From: Thereva unica
Lineage: Eukaryota; Arthropoda; Insecta; Diptera; Therevidae
Length of the DNA stretch: 64,000 nucleotides
Assembly (NCBI GenBank): GCA_949987705.1
Contig: OX465283.1
Location: 89,223,313 to 89,287,312 of the forward strand
Direction of reading: 5' to 3'
The notes under the pieces were generated by a model. That model saw nothing but the letters and a program-made list of their open reading frames with translations. It was not told the DNA's origin and searched no databases. A program made the position numbers and the translations under genes. How positions within the stretch are numbered: the first letter of the stretch is position 1; each line of letters opens with the position of its first letter. Of the stretch, positions 1 through 10,253 are shown one piece after another.

Positions 1-92
1 TCTCTATCTCAAAGCAAGCCAGTTATTTTCGTTTCGTCTTTCTATTTCCATTGTACAGTGTGGTGTCGCGACGATTATTTTTTGAGTGTATA

Positions 93-1438
93 CAGGTTGT
101 TTTTGTTGTTTTTTTATTTTTGTTGTTTTTCTTGTTTTTGATGTTTTTGCTGTTTTTGTTGTTTCTGCTGTTTTTGTTGTTTTTGTTGCTTTTGTTGTTT
201 TTGTTATTTTGTTGTTTTCGTTGTTTTTGTTACTTTAGTTGTTTTTGCTGTTTTTGTTGCTTTTGTTGTTTTTGTTGTTTTTATTGTTTTTGTTGCTTTT
301 GTTGTTTTTGTTATTTTTGTTGTTTTTGTTATTTTTGTTGTTTTTGTTGTTTTTGTTGCTTTTGTTGTTTGTGTTGTTTTTGTTGCTTTTGTTGCTTTTG
401 TTGTTTTTGATGTTTTTGTGGTTTTTGTTGTTTTTGTTGTTTTTGTTGTTTTTGTTGCTTTTGTTGTTTTTGTTGCTTTTGTTGCTTTTGTTGTTTTCGT
501 TGTTTTTGTTACTTTAGTTGTTTTTGCTGTTTTTGTTGCTTTTGTTGTTTTTGTTGTTTTTATTGTTTTTGTTGCTTTTGTTGTTTTTGTTATTTTTGTT
601 GTTTTTGCTGTTTTTGTTGTTTTTGTTGCTTTTGTTGTTTTTGTTGCTTTTGTTGTTTTTATTGTTTTTGTTGCTTTTGTTGTTTTTGTTATTTTTGTTG
701 TTTTTGCTGTTTTTGTTGTTTTTGTTGCTTTTGTTGTTTTTGTTGCTTTTGTTGTTTTTGTTGCTTTTGTTGCTTTTGATGTTTTTGTTGTTTTTGTTGT
801 TTTTGACGTTTTTGTTGTTTTTGTTGCTTTTGTTGTTTTTGATGTTTTTGTTGCTTTTGTTGTTTTTGTTATTTTTGTTGTTTTTGTTGCTTTTGTTGTT
901 TGTGTTGTTTTTGTTGCTTTTGTTGCTTTTGTTGTTTTTGATGTTTTTGTTGTTTTTGTTGTTTTTGTTGCTTTTGTTGTTTTTGTTGCTTTTGTTGTTT
1001 TTGATGTTTTTGTTGTTTTTGTTATTTTTGTTGTTTTTGCTGTTTTTGTTGTTTTTGTTGCTTTTGTTGTTTTTGTTGCTTTTGTTGTTTTTGTTGCTTT
1101 TGTTGTTTTTGATGTTTTTGTTGTTTTTGTTGTTTTTGACGTTTTTGTTGTTTTTGTTGCTTTTGTTGTTTTTGATGTTTTTGTTGTTTTTGTTATTTTT
1201 GTTGTTTTTGTTATTTTTGTTGTTTTTGTTGCTTTTGTTGTTTGTGTTGTTTTTGTTGCTTTTGTTGCTTTTGTTGTTTTTGTTGTTTTTGATTTTTTTG
1301 TTGTTTCTATTGTTTTTGTTGTTTTTGATGTTTTTGTTGTTTCTATTGTTTTTGTTGTTTTTGACGTTTTTGTCGTTTTTGTTGCTTTTGTTGTTTTTGT
1401 TGCTTTTGTTGTTTTTGTTGTTTTTGTTGCTTTTGTTG
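93..1438. repeat. 9-bp-unit minisatellite (GTTGTTTTT variants)
   Basis: An array of about 1.35 kb is built from the 9-bp unit GTTGTTTTT with variants ending in GCTTTT, GATGTT or GTTATT. Because the unit is a multiple of three it leaves long open frames: Val/Phe-rich on the plus strand and Thr/Lys-rich on the minus strand (204-1535). These are periodicity artefacts, not genes. Distinctive variants recur about 280 bp apart (near 218 and 498), so the array has higher-order structure from duplication of larger blocks. The right edge runs directly into coding remnants at about 1440. Confidence 0.9.
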
Positions 1439-1880
1439 CAAGTACAAGTGTTGCAGATTTATGTGCAGCAGAGTGTGTAATGGAAAACGACGTTACCTTC
1501 ATCATGGCAGTCATAAACATCTCACCAAATAACAAATTAATAGATATTCAGGAGTTCATTCATCGAGCACTGCTAGAGTATTCTAAAGATGTATCTCGAA
1601 CGCTTAGCAGATACAACAAAAATTTAGATAAAGTTCCACTCATTTTGGCCGGTGATTTTAACATCAACTTCAGTAATGAAAAATCAAAACCATTACTACA
1701 GTTTCTAGAGGAAGAATTTGATTTAAGAATAAACAATAATCCAGCAGAATCAACAACAAAATATAATACTACCTTGATGCAGTTTTTTCAAGACATTTAA
1801 ATAAAATAGAATCCCAAACATATGTTTCCTACTTCAGTTACCACAAGCCAATTATTACTAAAATTGAGCTTACTGATTAA
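1439..1880 (+). pseudogene. Endonuclease-like C-terminal remnant, probably of a Helentron-type helicase
   Basis: The translated sequence carries the exonuclease-endonuclease-phosphatase motif GDFNINF at about 1651-1671, preceded by an ISPN-type strand and followed by a C-terminal SYFSYHKP motif. This combination is known from the endonuclease domain at the end of Helentron and PIF1-like helicase proteins of insects; the family assignment is from memory of such proteins. The reading frame shifts by one base near 1770: the frame from the repeat array stops at 1798-1800, while the conserved C-terminal motif continues in another frame to a stop at 1878-1880. No helicase or Rep domain is left upstream, because the minisatellite replaces it. 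A similar remnant lies at 5639-5989 on the opposite strand. It could instead be a fragment of a LINE endonuclease. Confidence 0.55.
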
Positions 1881-1970
1881 GTTTATATTACATTATATTT
1901 ATTAATAATAAAAAAAATAGTATTATAACTTAAAAACACAATTTTTATTACAATTCCTTCACTAATTAAT

Positions 1971-2016
1971 CGAAAGGGACTTCGTTCCATCCGGGTGTCC
2001 CTTGACACCTCTTTGT
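1971..2016 (+). other. GC-rich hairpin after the endonuclease remnant
   Basis: AAGGGAC pairs with GTCCCTT, and overlapping it GGTGTC (1994-1999) pairs with GACACC (2004-2009) around a 4-base loop. It sits about 100 bp downstream of the remnant's stop codon in AT-rich DNA. Helitrons and Helentrons carry a short hairpin near their 3' end, so this may mark the element's end. That is an inference from position only. Confidence 0.4.
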
Positions 2017-2129
2017 TTTTTTTAAATATACTTCTGGTTGAAATTTCCAGACCATTTTCTCAGTTTTTGGTCTTTTGACCAAGAGCTACATTTTGATATA
2101 TTTCCCAAGTCTGTAGCTGCAGTACTTTC

Positions 2130-5100
2130 AGAGATGAAAGTAGGCTTCAGACGGACAGACGGACAGAGCCTCTGTATAAGCTTTTTTTTTTGAAAAAGCT
2201 AAAACTAAGGAAACGTCACCAACGCGGAATTCTACGAACGCCGTACTGACGGACAGCAAGTAAGTTCCCGTTTCAACCTCTCCCGCTCTCCTAGCTAGAT
2301 ATCGCCGGCGCTGCAACAAATATCGGCCAGCTTGTGGGAATCGTCTTGCTTAAGCAGGCATAACACTGCAGCAAGGCTGTTCCCGTAAGCTCCGATGGTT
2401 GCAACGCCGGCCGAGTCAGCCACAAATGAGGTCATGGACCTTGCACAGGAAAGGCCCCTAAACAAAAACAAATACTTCTCTTTTGTTTTTTGTAACATTA
2501 GGGGTCTCCTCGCGAATTTCCCTTCCGTAATGTGCCATCTTCATATTCATGCCCCGGCCATATTCGCACTAAGTGAAACTCAAGTCACTGATATTGATTC
2601 CGATCGATTTCAGGTGACTGGGTATACCTTAGTGCATAATTTTTCCGACCATAGGGGAGTCGCCATGTATATTAGGAATGACGTGGCGTTTCAAAAGGTG
2701 TACAATAGTACATCCTCCGAATTTAATCATTTATGGATTAAAATTATGCTTCGTAGCCACGTCATATTCTTCTGTTTTCTATACAGAAGCCCTAATATCA
2801 GTAATGAAGCCTCAACGTTAGCCTTCGATGCTATCTCCGAACAAATCTCCGGATTTTTATCTTCCCACCCGGAGTGTGAAATCATTGTTGCGGGTGATTT
2901 CAACGTTCACAATGTCAATTGGCTAAATTACTCTAATGGCACCAGTGTTTCTGGCAAAGACGCCGAAATTTTTGCAGACCTAAATAATTTGCACCAAATC
3001 GTGAACTGTGCAACGCGAGTTCCGGACGTTGAAGGTCACGGAGCCCATCTGCTTGACCTATTTCTTACTTCGCATCCAACTCGATACTCCGTCGAAGTTA
3101 CCTCACCCCTTGGCAACTCGGACCACAAACTAGTCAGCGCTAATTTCCCATATCCATCTTCTACCCCAACCAACGCAGTTCCTAAAAAAACTGTCTGGCA
3201 CTATGGGAAAGCCAACTGGTTGGGACTTATACGCTTTTTTCAAGCCACAAACTGGAATTTGTGGTTCCACAGTGCCAGTGCGAACTATGCCGCTTCCTGT
3301 GTTACTAAAATAATACGGGCAGGAATGTGTTTGTTCATTCCTCATTCTACCATATCTATAAAGCCTAGGCCAAATAGATGGTTCAATGGGGAATGTAGGA
3401 ACGCAATTCAAGCTAAGGAAGCCGCTTATAGAGCGTACAAACATTCCCCCAACGAGGCACTTCGGCGTGAGTATATCAAGTCGAGAAACTCCTGTAATTC
3501 CATCATCAGGAAGGTCAAAGCATCATTTGACAACAAATTGAGAAGTAAGATCCTTAACACACACGTAGGCAGCAAAAACTTCTGGTCCTTGGTAACTTCC
3601 ATCATGAAGAATTTTACCTCTTCCTCAACCCCTCCATTCATTAATGGAAAGGAGGTGATAACAGAAAGCAAATCCAAGGCCGATTTACTGGCATCTCTGT
3701 TCGCCTCAAATTCTTCGTTATCTCAAGCTGATACGTCACCACCGGTCCTCGATCGCAACGCCCATTCAATGGACGGAATTTTCTTCAGGACACGAGAGGT
3801 GTATAAATGTCTCAAAGAACTTGACGTCAATAAATCCACTGGCCCCGATAATATTCCCCCTATGGTACTCAAACAGTGTGCCTCACCCTTGGCTAAACCT
3901 CTGCGCAAACTTTTTGCCCTGTCATATTCCTCCGGAGTTTATCCAAACTCTTGGAAACTAGCTCATGTTCAGCCCATTCCAAAAAAAGGTGAAGCCAGCG
4001 ACCCTTTAAACTACCGCCCAATAGCATTAACTTCTGTTCTCTCCAAAGTTATGGAGACAATAATCAATAGAAGGTTGATGAAATATCTAGAGTCTAACCA
4101 AATTATTCACGACAGGCAGTACGGCTTTAGACCAAAACGGTCTACTGGCGAGCTTCTTGTGTGCCTCACTGAGCACATCAACCAAAGCATCCATGGCTTC
4201 GGTGAGTCTGGTCTGGTTGCTCTAGATATCTCCAAGGCCTTCGACAGAGTATGGCATCCCGCTCTGCTGTCTAAACTCCAAGCTATTGGTATCGACTCAG
4301 TTCTAAGGAACTGGATTGAGAGCTTTCTTTCTGGCCGTTCAATCAAGGTAGTATTGGATGGCGTCGAATCCAACCCTCATTCCATTTCGGCCGGCGTTCC
4401 ACAAGGGGCGATTCTCTCACCTACTCTCTTTCTTATATTCATTAATGATCTGCTCTCAATCCCCTCCAATCCACTACATAGTTTTGCTGATGACGGTACT
4501 TTGCGTTACTCATACCCCTCCGACAACACAGGACAAGCAAGTGCCAGACCTTGTCTCTTAGAACGTGAACTCATGTCCAACTCTCTTAACGCGGACATTA
4601 AACTCATTCTTGATTGGGGCCGCAAGAACCGTGTCGAGTTCAATGAAACCAAAACCAAGTACTGTCTATTCTCCACTAAAACCTGCACCAACCTTCTCTC
4701 CATTTCAGTGGGCGAGGATAATATAACTGCTGATCCATATCTTAACATCCTCGGCGTGACTCTATCCAACGATTTGCGTTGGAATAATCACATACTCCAA
4801 GTCACCAAACAAGCGTACCAATGCCTCGGCTTCCTTAAGAGATGCAAGTTTCTCCTTCATCCAACTGCCTTGGCTACAGTCTACAAGTCCTACATTCGGC
4901 CACGCCTTGAGTACAACTCGTATATCTGGGCGGGCGCCCCTAAAACCACCTTGGCTTGGCTAGACAAGGTGCAAAACCGCGCCATCAAACTCATTGGCGA
5001 TAGCACCCTTTGCATTGATCCTTTAAGCCACCGTAGGAATGTAGCAGCGCTCAGCAAATTTTACTGCTATTTTCATAGCGACTGCTCCACTGAAATCAAA

Positions 5101-5465
5101 AATCTCCTGCCTACACGGCAATTTTTCTCCCGCAACACAAGACTAGCCAACTCGGCTCACCCCTTCACCCTTCAGCCCTCCCCTTCACGCACATTACGTT
5201 TTAGCAGTTCGTTTATAAATAGAACAACTCGATTGTGGAACTCTCTTCCGCAGTCGGTGTTTCCGAACTCATATAACATCTCAGAGTTCAAACGCAAGGT
5301 TCATCGACATCTAATCATGCACCCTCCAGACCCCTAACCTATCCTATCTCATCTTTCTTTCAGATCAAGCTTACTACTATACATTGGACCATGACTTGAC
5401 AAGACATAACGGACTAGTAGTACAAAGGGTGACTCCTAAGCTTCTTCTTGCCACAAAAAAAAAAA
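2130..5465 (+). mobile_element. Non-LTR retrotransposon, ORF2 intact, no ORF1 seen
   Basis: The element is defined by the 980-codon EN-RT ORF. About 120 bp after the stop an A-run (about 5454-5464) looks like the 3' tail. The 5' limit is uncertain: the 265 bp before the ORF contain a short GACGGACAGACGGACAG direct repeat but no gag-like ORF1, so the copy may be 5'-truncated. I could not find a target-site duplication. Confidence 0.6.
2395..5337 (+). CDS. LINE ORF2: endonuclease plus reverse transcriptase
   Basis: The protein would nick target DNA and copy the element's RNA by target-primed reverse transcription. An apurinic-type endonuclease domain occupies roughly residues 25-250, with the AGDFNVHNVNW motif at 166-176 and a late SDHK motif. 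The reverse transcriptase follows at about 480-760: YRPIALTS, the catalytic ALDISKAFD (Asp611), GVPQGAILSP, and the active-site box FADDG at 697-701. Phe in place of the usual Tyr of YADD occurs in some LINE clades. No RNase H domain or C-terminal zinc finger is visible. The frame is open over all 980 codons, so the copy is young or constrained. The first ATG is used here; a downstream Met is possible. The clade is probably in the CR1/Jockey group, which I cannot settle without a phylogeny. Confidence 0.88.
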   Translation: MVATPAESATNEVMDLAQERPLNKNKYFSFVFCNIRGLLANFPSVMCHLHIHAPAIFALSETQVTDIDSDRFQVTGYTLVHNFSDHRGVAMYIRNDVAFQKVYNSTSSEFNHLWIKIMLRSHVIFFCFLYRSPNISNEASTLAFDAISEQISGFLSSHPECEIIVAGDFNVHNVNWLNYSNGTSVSGKDAEIFADLNNLHQIVNCATRVPDVEGHGAHLLDLFLTSHPTRYSVEVTSPLGNSDHKLVSANFPYPSSTPTNAVPKKTVWHYGKANWLGLIRFFQATNWNLWFHSASANYAASCVTKIIRAGMCLFIPHSTISIKPRPNRWFNGECRNAIQAKEAAYRAYKHSPNEALRREYIKSRNSCNSIIRKVKASFDNKLRSKILNTHVGSKNFWSLVTSIMKNFTSSSTPPFINGKEVITESKSKADLLASLFASNSSLSQADTSPPVLDRNAHSMDGIFFRTREVYKCLKELDVNKSTGPDNIPPMVLKQCASPLAKPLRKLFALSYSSGVYPNSWKLAHVQPIPKKGEASDPLNYRPIALTSVLSKVMETIINRRLMKYLESNQIIHDRQYGFRPKRSTGELLVCLTEHINQSIHGFGESGLVALDISKAFDRVWHPALLSKLQAIGIDSVLRNWIESFLSGRSIKVVLDGVESNPHSISAGVPQGAILSPTLFLIFINDLLSIPSNPLHSFADDGTLRYSYPSDNTGQASARPCLLERELMSNSLNADIKLILDWGRKNRVEFNETKTKYCLFSTKTCTNLLSISVGEDNITADPYLNILGVTLSNDLRWNNHILQVTKQAYQCLGFLKRCKFLLHPTALATVYKSYIRPRLEYNSYIWAGAPKTTLAWLDKVQNRAIKLIGDSTLCIDPLSHRRNVAALSKFYCYFHSDCSTEIKNLLPTRQFFSRNTRLANSAHPFTLQPSPSRTLRFSSSFINRTTRLWNSLPQSVFPNSYNISEFKRKVHRHLIMHPPDP

Positions 5466-5638
5466 TACATGTGTGCAATTCACACGTGGTAGAAGTGAAA
5501 CCTTCAAAAATTTTGGCTTCAAGATAATGAGACGAATGTAATATTTCGGAAAGAGGATAATTGTAGGTTTTAGTAATGATCATAGTGATACAAAGTTTGA
5601 TAATTATTTTACATTTTATTTGTATATATTACGTAGAT

Positions 5639-5989
5639 TTATTCAGACTCAGAGCTTACATTTTCGATAAATGATACAAGAGGCTTATGGTAACTAAAGT
5701 ATGAAATAAATACTTCGGTCTTAATATGGTCAATATATCTTTGGAATACTGCGTCAACTACTGTTTTTGATCTTGTTGTTGATAGAGTGCGACTGTTGCA
5801 CATTTTCAAATTAAATTTGGCGTTCAAAAACTCAATCAACGGAATTGCTGTATCCGATGCAAAATTTACATTAAAATCCCCACTTAGAATCATCGGAATT
5901 TTATCGTAATCTTTTTTATAAAAATGATGATGATACAAAACACCACGGCTGTTATGATGTAAAATAATTATCGAACTTTGTATAAACAC
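5639..5989 (-). pseudogene. Second endonuclease-like remnant (Helentron-type C-terminus)
   Basis: Read on the minus strand this fragment shows KIPMILSGDFNVNF, a TLSTTRSKTVVDAVF segment and the same SYFSYHKP C-terminal motif as the remnant at 1439-1880, ending in a stop at 5639-5641. Similarity begins only near 5940; the codons before that look unrelated. It is open to the end, unlike the plus-strand copy, but it is only about 100 codons and has no partner domains. The two remnants differ in sequence and point in opposite directions on either side of the LINE at 2395-5337. Confidence 0.5.
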
Positions 5990-6626
5990 TGTATAATGCT
6001 TCCTATCTCATTTTCTCCCACGTTAAATCTTATGGATGTATGTGTCTGTCTCTTTTTACTGTCGCTTTTTCGTTTCATAAATTTTCAAATCACAACGATG
6101 CTAAAGAAGTTTTCACTTCAAAAAAAAAAGATACAAATAGAAATATACATAAAAATTATTTGAATGTTATGTTGGTTATTGTTTTTATTTTTTTATTTTC
6201 GTCTATTTATCATGCATTATTACACAAATAACTATGTACGTAATTGCTCGCGTAAATTGTAAGCCTCCCTAGTGGCATTGTGGCTTCTTGAAGCACGAAT
6301 TGTATGCAAGGCTGGGTGTTGTTGCCTCCAATCCCCTTCAACAAGCTCTTCACCCAAAGGCCTGTCAACATAATTCTCTGGTTTTTGTTGTTCTTGAAGA
6401 ACGCATTTTCTTTATCTAAAGATATTATTTGCATTAATATAAAAAATTAAATATAGAAAATTAATGTTGTTACTTTTGTCATATATTGTGTCAAAACTAT
6501 AAAATTTGACATAGTGAGCTAGATTCGAATTATTGTAATTCTACCTGCGAGTTTCCAGCGATAGCGAGTATCGTCCGACAACTCGTCTCGCTGACGCATC
6601 GCAATCACGGAATATTGTAAATCAGC
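5990..6626. other. No clear gene; one possible minus-strand terminal exon
   Basis: AT-rich DNA. On the minus strand a frame from about 6420 to 6210 follows a good splice-acceptor sequence (ATATCTTTAG) and encodes about 70 residues ending in a stop. I do not recognise the peptide and see no upstream exon. Nothing else is supported. Confidence 0.25.
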
Positions 6627-6781
6627 CTTTAGTGTGTTGCTCTGTGCAGTCGAGAATTTTTTGGGATGCACAAGTAACAAACTTCCCCGCGACCCCTTGC
6701 CTATAAAACCGGTTTATTGGAATTATTGGAAGTGTTGATGGCAGAAATGTTATGCCGTGTAATGTGCCTCATGCCGTGTAA
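6627..6781 (+). repeat. Truncated copy of the GCCGTGTAA MITE family
   Basis: About 150 bp are nearly identical to 42404-42541, including GTGTTGCTCTGTGCAGTCG at the start and GTTATGCCGTGTAA at the end. The copy at 42218-43070 has both inverted ends. This one lacks the left end. Confidence 0.8.
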
Positions 6782-7421
6782 TTTGCCTCATTTACTATCT
6801 CCCATGCATGTCAGTCAGCGGTGAATGTTATGCATGCTCGATTTCGCAGCTGACTGCAAAATATTGCATTTATGCGTTCAAAATATAACAATTGCTGCAA
6901 AACTACTTCAATACTGCTGATGACAATCAGCTCAGCTGCTGCATTTGTAGTCAGCTTCGTAACTTGAACGCAGCCCCATCGACTTTCCATCAGAAAAGTT
7001 TATGGCATCAACTCGTCCCATAGGTGCAAACGTTTTTTCCATTGGCATGTATACACGTCAGTGACTTTTGTAAATTAAAATGTTGTTCGTGTTCGGAAAA
7101 TAAGAGAACAATAAAAACGAATGTTAACAATATTGCTTCTTTTGTTCTCATCGCTTTTATTTTTTTCAATGAAATCAAAATTTTTTACTTCACAAGTTAA
7201 AAAAACAGAGATAGTTGATAAAAATTCATAAGAACGTGGCTCATCCTAACCGGTAACGTCAAGGTTTTCTGTAGTCTTGTTCTTCAAGTCTCTCCATGTA
7301 AACTTAAAAAGCGCACCACTACTACGGGTTAATACATGTATGCCAGTTAAGCATAGTCGGCCTTAAGTTTTACTGTGTTGGAACACCGCATAAAAAGCTC
7401 CCACGTCACCTTGACCAGGGT
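6782..7421. other. Intergenic, nothing recognised
   Basis: AT-rich sequence with a GCATGC-containing stretch at 6800-6840 and an A-rich run near 7200. No ORF, RNA gene or clear repeat ends are visible. Confidence 0.4.
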
Positions 7422-7721
7422 TTATTTATTACTATCCATTAAGGGCACAAATCGGAAGTCACGTATATAAAGACCTGTAAATAAATTCAAAATCACAAAT
7501 AAATTTGTGAAAACAGAAGGTGTTGAACGTGTCAGTGTTTTACGGGGTTGAAACTGCAATGGCGAATTTACAGCTTCAACACGGTTGTAAACACTTTTTA
7601 CTCTATCTACGAGATCACGGTAGTCAATAATGAAAGTATTTGCTACCACAAATGCGCAGAATATTAAATCATATGATAAATACTTAATCCCAAGCATTTT
7701 CTTACCTTTTTTACAATTCAA
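7422..7721 (-). CDS. Unrecognised small ORF, doubtful
   Basis: A 99-codon frame with a hydrophobic stretch near residues 18-30 and no stop. A donor-like AAGGTAAGAA lies at its 5' end and an acceptor-like TTATTTACAG inside it, so part of it could be an exon. I do not recognise any domain, and the DNA around it is repeat-like. It may be spurious. Confidence 0.15.
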   Translation of the reverse strand: MNCKKGKKMLGIKYLSYDLIFCAFVVANTFIIDYRDLVDRVKSVYNRVEAVNSPLQFQPRKTLTRSTPSVFTNLFVILNLFTGLYIRDFRFVPLMDSNK

Positions 7722-7924
7722 CCAACGTCAAATGAATGTAAAGTAACCCCTAGCTTCAGGGCCATGTTGCTACCACTCTTACCTTGAAACAACTGAAATA
7801 CGTATCAAACCAATTTTTTCCAGCAGCAGCAGCAGGTGCGAAACGCTGTTTCCGGTTTTAAGGCAGGGTCAGAGCAAAATGTATGCAGCAAGCAGCAGCA
7901 GCAACAGAGCAGTATAAGTCAAAT

Positions 7925-8441
7925 ATTACGTTTACATGCTTACTTGAAGTAGCTTTCAAGTAACAAAATATGCATGTAAACTCATCCTGACTTCAACTAA
8001 ACTTGAGTCAAGTAAATTACAAATCATTACGTTTACATGATTTACTTGAGTTCCTGACTTGAAATTTACTTGAAACTCAAGTTGCGTTTTCGGTTCATTT
8101 ACTTGACTTCAAAATGTCTTGGAATTTTCTTGAACTGACACTTGACCTTTCATATTATAACAGAAACTATCTTCAAATTATAATATAAATAACTTTAAAA
8201 ATATTGCATCAAAAGTATACATTTCACTACAGTTTTTATCTTCTTCTTGTTCCAAAGAAAAAATACACAAGCAAAATTTCAAGTATTCAAGTAGTGTTTA
8301 CATGAGCTTTTTCAAGTCAATCAAACAAATTTTTGTGATTTACTTGACTCAAGTATACTTGAAGTCAGGACGAGTTTACATGCCTATTTAGTTATTTGAA
8401 ATCTACTTCAAGTATACTTCAAGTAAGCATGTAAACGTAAT
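7925..8441. mobile_element. MITE with long TTACTTGAAGT-rich inverted ends
   Basis: The left end ATTACGTTTACATGCTTACT and the right end AGTAAGCATGTAAACGTAAT are exact inverses. The inverted similarity continues, with gaps, for roughly 90 bp. The interior is full of the words ACTTGAA and TTCAAGT and has no ORF. A second, split copy of the same family lies at 11435-17436. Confidence 0.85.
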
Positions 8442-8948
8442 GAATATTTCTTAATACTTGAAATTTGAAATGTGTTTTTTACTTGGAAGAAGAAGACGGT
8501 AAAAGCTGTATTTGATATAATGAAAGCATATTTTGGATACAGTCTTTTAAAGTAATTTAAATTATCATATGCTTCTGGTTTATGTTATAATAGAAAAGGT
8601 CTAATGTCAGTTCAAGAAAATCTCGACTTTTTGAAGTCAAGTTATGTTTTCGTGAACAAAATTAAGTGATTCTTACTAATTTTTCCGAAATAAAATTTAG
8701 CAAATATGAAAATTTTTCTCACCTAATCTTATGTGAATGTTGTTTTAAAATAGAATTTGACAGCCTTGTGATTTGCGAGATTGCAAATTTCATTGCGGTC
8801 CTTACGGAAGGCTGACTTAAGCCTCAATTATACTGGACGCAACGGAATTGAAAGTCAACGGAATGGAATTTAGCTGGTTATACTGACGGAATCGAAAGTA
8901 TGCAAATGCCACTTTTTTCAGCAATGTTTCGCCAAATTTTGGACTTAA
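8442..8948. other. Intergenic, nothing recognised
   Basis: AT-rich DNA without ORFs. A stretch at 8820-8910 (CCTCAATTATACTGG with GGTTATACTGACGG) resembles one half of a short inverted-repeat element, but no partner is clear. Confidence 0.3.
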
Positions 8949-9603
8949 GCCCAAAACAGAATGAATGCAGAAACTTCGGCTTCAACTTTGCATTTTGACA
9001 GTTTCATACAGTTTCCAAAGGAGTCACGTTCAGTTAACATTAGGTGTGTTCGCGTACTCGCCTGCGGGTTCCATCGGGCGTCAGAAAGCGCCCGAAACCG
9101 CCAGATTTCCTTGCGTTCCTACGGAACAGAACAGAAATCTGGCGGTTTCGGGCGCTTTCTGGCGCCCGATGGAACCCGCAGGCGAGTACGCGAACACACC
9201 TATAATAAATGCAGTAAGCGTTGCAGTAAACTTTGCGCCGGCTTCGACTTTGAGAATTTTTAAAGCTGCTGCAAAAGTTTCAGATCTACCAACACAACAT
9301 TTCAAATTTGTCATTGCCGCCAAATTAGAAAATTTAAATTGACTAAGTTTATTGTATGAAAAATATAATTTTCGCAGGTAATATACGTAAAGTCCACATA
9401 CAGTAAAAATAAATTGGTCCATTTGTTCAAAATTAATAATTTCTAGCATGTTATTAAATGGTGATTGCAATTGTAAATACTATCTGTCAAATTGTCGACT
9501 TTGAAGTTAATGAAATGAATGTGTTAGCGCTGTGCGGCAAAGACGACTTTACTGCAACGGTGAAGTCAAAGTCGAAGTTTCTGCATTCATTCTGTTTTGG
9601 GCT
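8949..9603. mobile_element. TTAA-flanked MITE, first of a tandem pair (piggyBac-like)
   Basis: The terminal inverted repeat starts GCCCAAAACAGAATGAATGC and is mirrored at the right end. TTAA precedes it (8945-8948) and follows it (within TTTAA, 9604-9608). A TTAA target duplication is the signature of piggyBac-type insertion. The unit holds a nested palindrome (9043-9200) that the second unit lacks. Small ORFs inside are composed of element sequence and are not genes. Confidence 0.8.
9043..9200. mobile_element. 158-bp near-perfect palindromic MITE
   Basis: The ends GGTGTGTTCGCGTACTCG and CGAGTACGCGAACACACC are exact inverses and the pairing runs almost to the centre. TA lies on both sides (9041-9042 and 9201-9202), consistent with a Tc1/mariner-type TA duplication. 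The neighbouring unit at 9609-10098 lacks this insertion, which confirms the empty-site structure. Confidence 0.85.
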
Positions 9604-9608
9604 TTAAG

Positions 9609-10098
9609 CCCAAAACAGAATGAATGCAGAAACTTCTGCTTCAACTTTGCATTTTGACAGTCTCATACAGTTTCCAAAGGAGTCACGTTCAGTTAACATA
9701 ATCAATACAGTAAGCGTTGCAGTAAACTTTGCGCCGACTTCGACTTTGAGAATTATTAAAGCTGCTGCAAAAGTTTCAGAACTACCAACACAACATTTCA
9801 AATTTATCATTGTCGCTAAATTAGAAAATTTAAATTGACTAAGTTTATTGTATGAAAAATATAATTTTCTCAGGTAATATACGTAAAGTCCATATACAGT
9901 AAAAATAAATTGGTCCATTTGTTCAAAATTAATAATTTCGAGCATGTTATTAAATGGTGATTGCAATTGTAAATACTATCTGTCAAATTGTTGACTTTGA
10001 AGTTATTGAAATGAATGTGTTAGCGCTGTGCGGCAAAGTCGACTTTACTGCAACGGTGAAGTCAAAGTCTAAGTTTCTGCATTCATTCTGTTTTGGGC
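9609..10098. mobile_element. TTAA-flanked MITE, second of the tandem pair
   Basis: It has the same ends and about 95% the same sequence as 8949-9603 minus the palindrome. The left TTAA is shared with the first unit and the right TTAA is at 10099-10102. It contains no ORF of its own. Confidence 0.8.
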
Positions 10099-10253
10099 TT
10101 AAAGCTTATCTATCTTTAATAAATAGAAATGAAAAGTGCGAAAAAATTAAAGTGAGGTTAAGAACAGGGACGGTCTTATTTCTCTGTAGAATTTGAGGTA
10201 AGATTTATGGCTGTAATTTAAGATAGTGGAAATATGGCAGCCATCAAACCGCC

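Noticed and set aside
1..92. Possible end of an upstream gene
   Set aside because: Too short to judge and without a recognisable motif before the minisatellite.
204..1535. 443-codon Thr/Lys-rich ORF (and Val/Phe-rich ORFs on the other strand)
   Set aside because: They are translations of a 9-bp tandem repeat, open only because the unit is a multiple of three.
9081..9966. Near-identical ORFs of 120-129 codons on the minus strand
   Set aside because: They coincide with the two copies of a MITE, include its terminal repeats and the palindrome, and show no domain.
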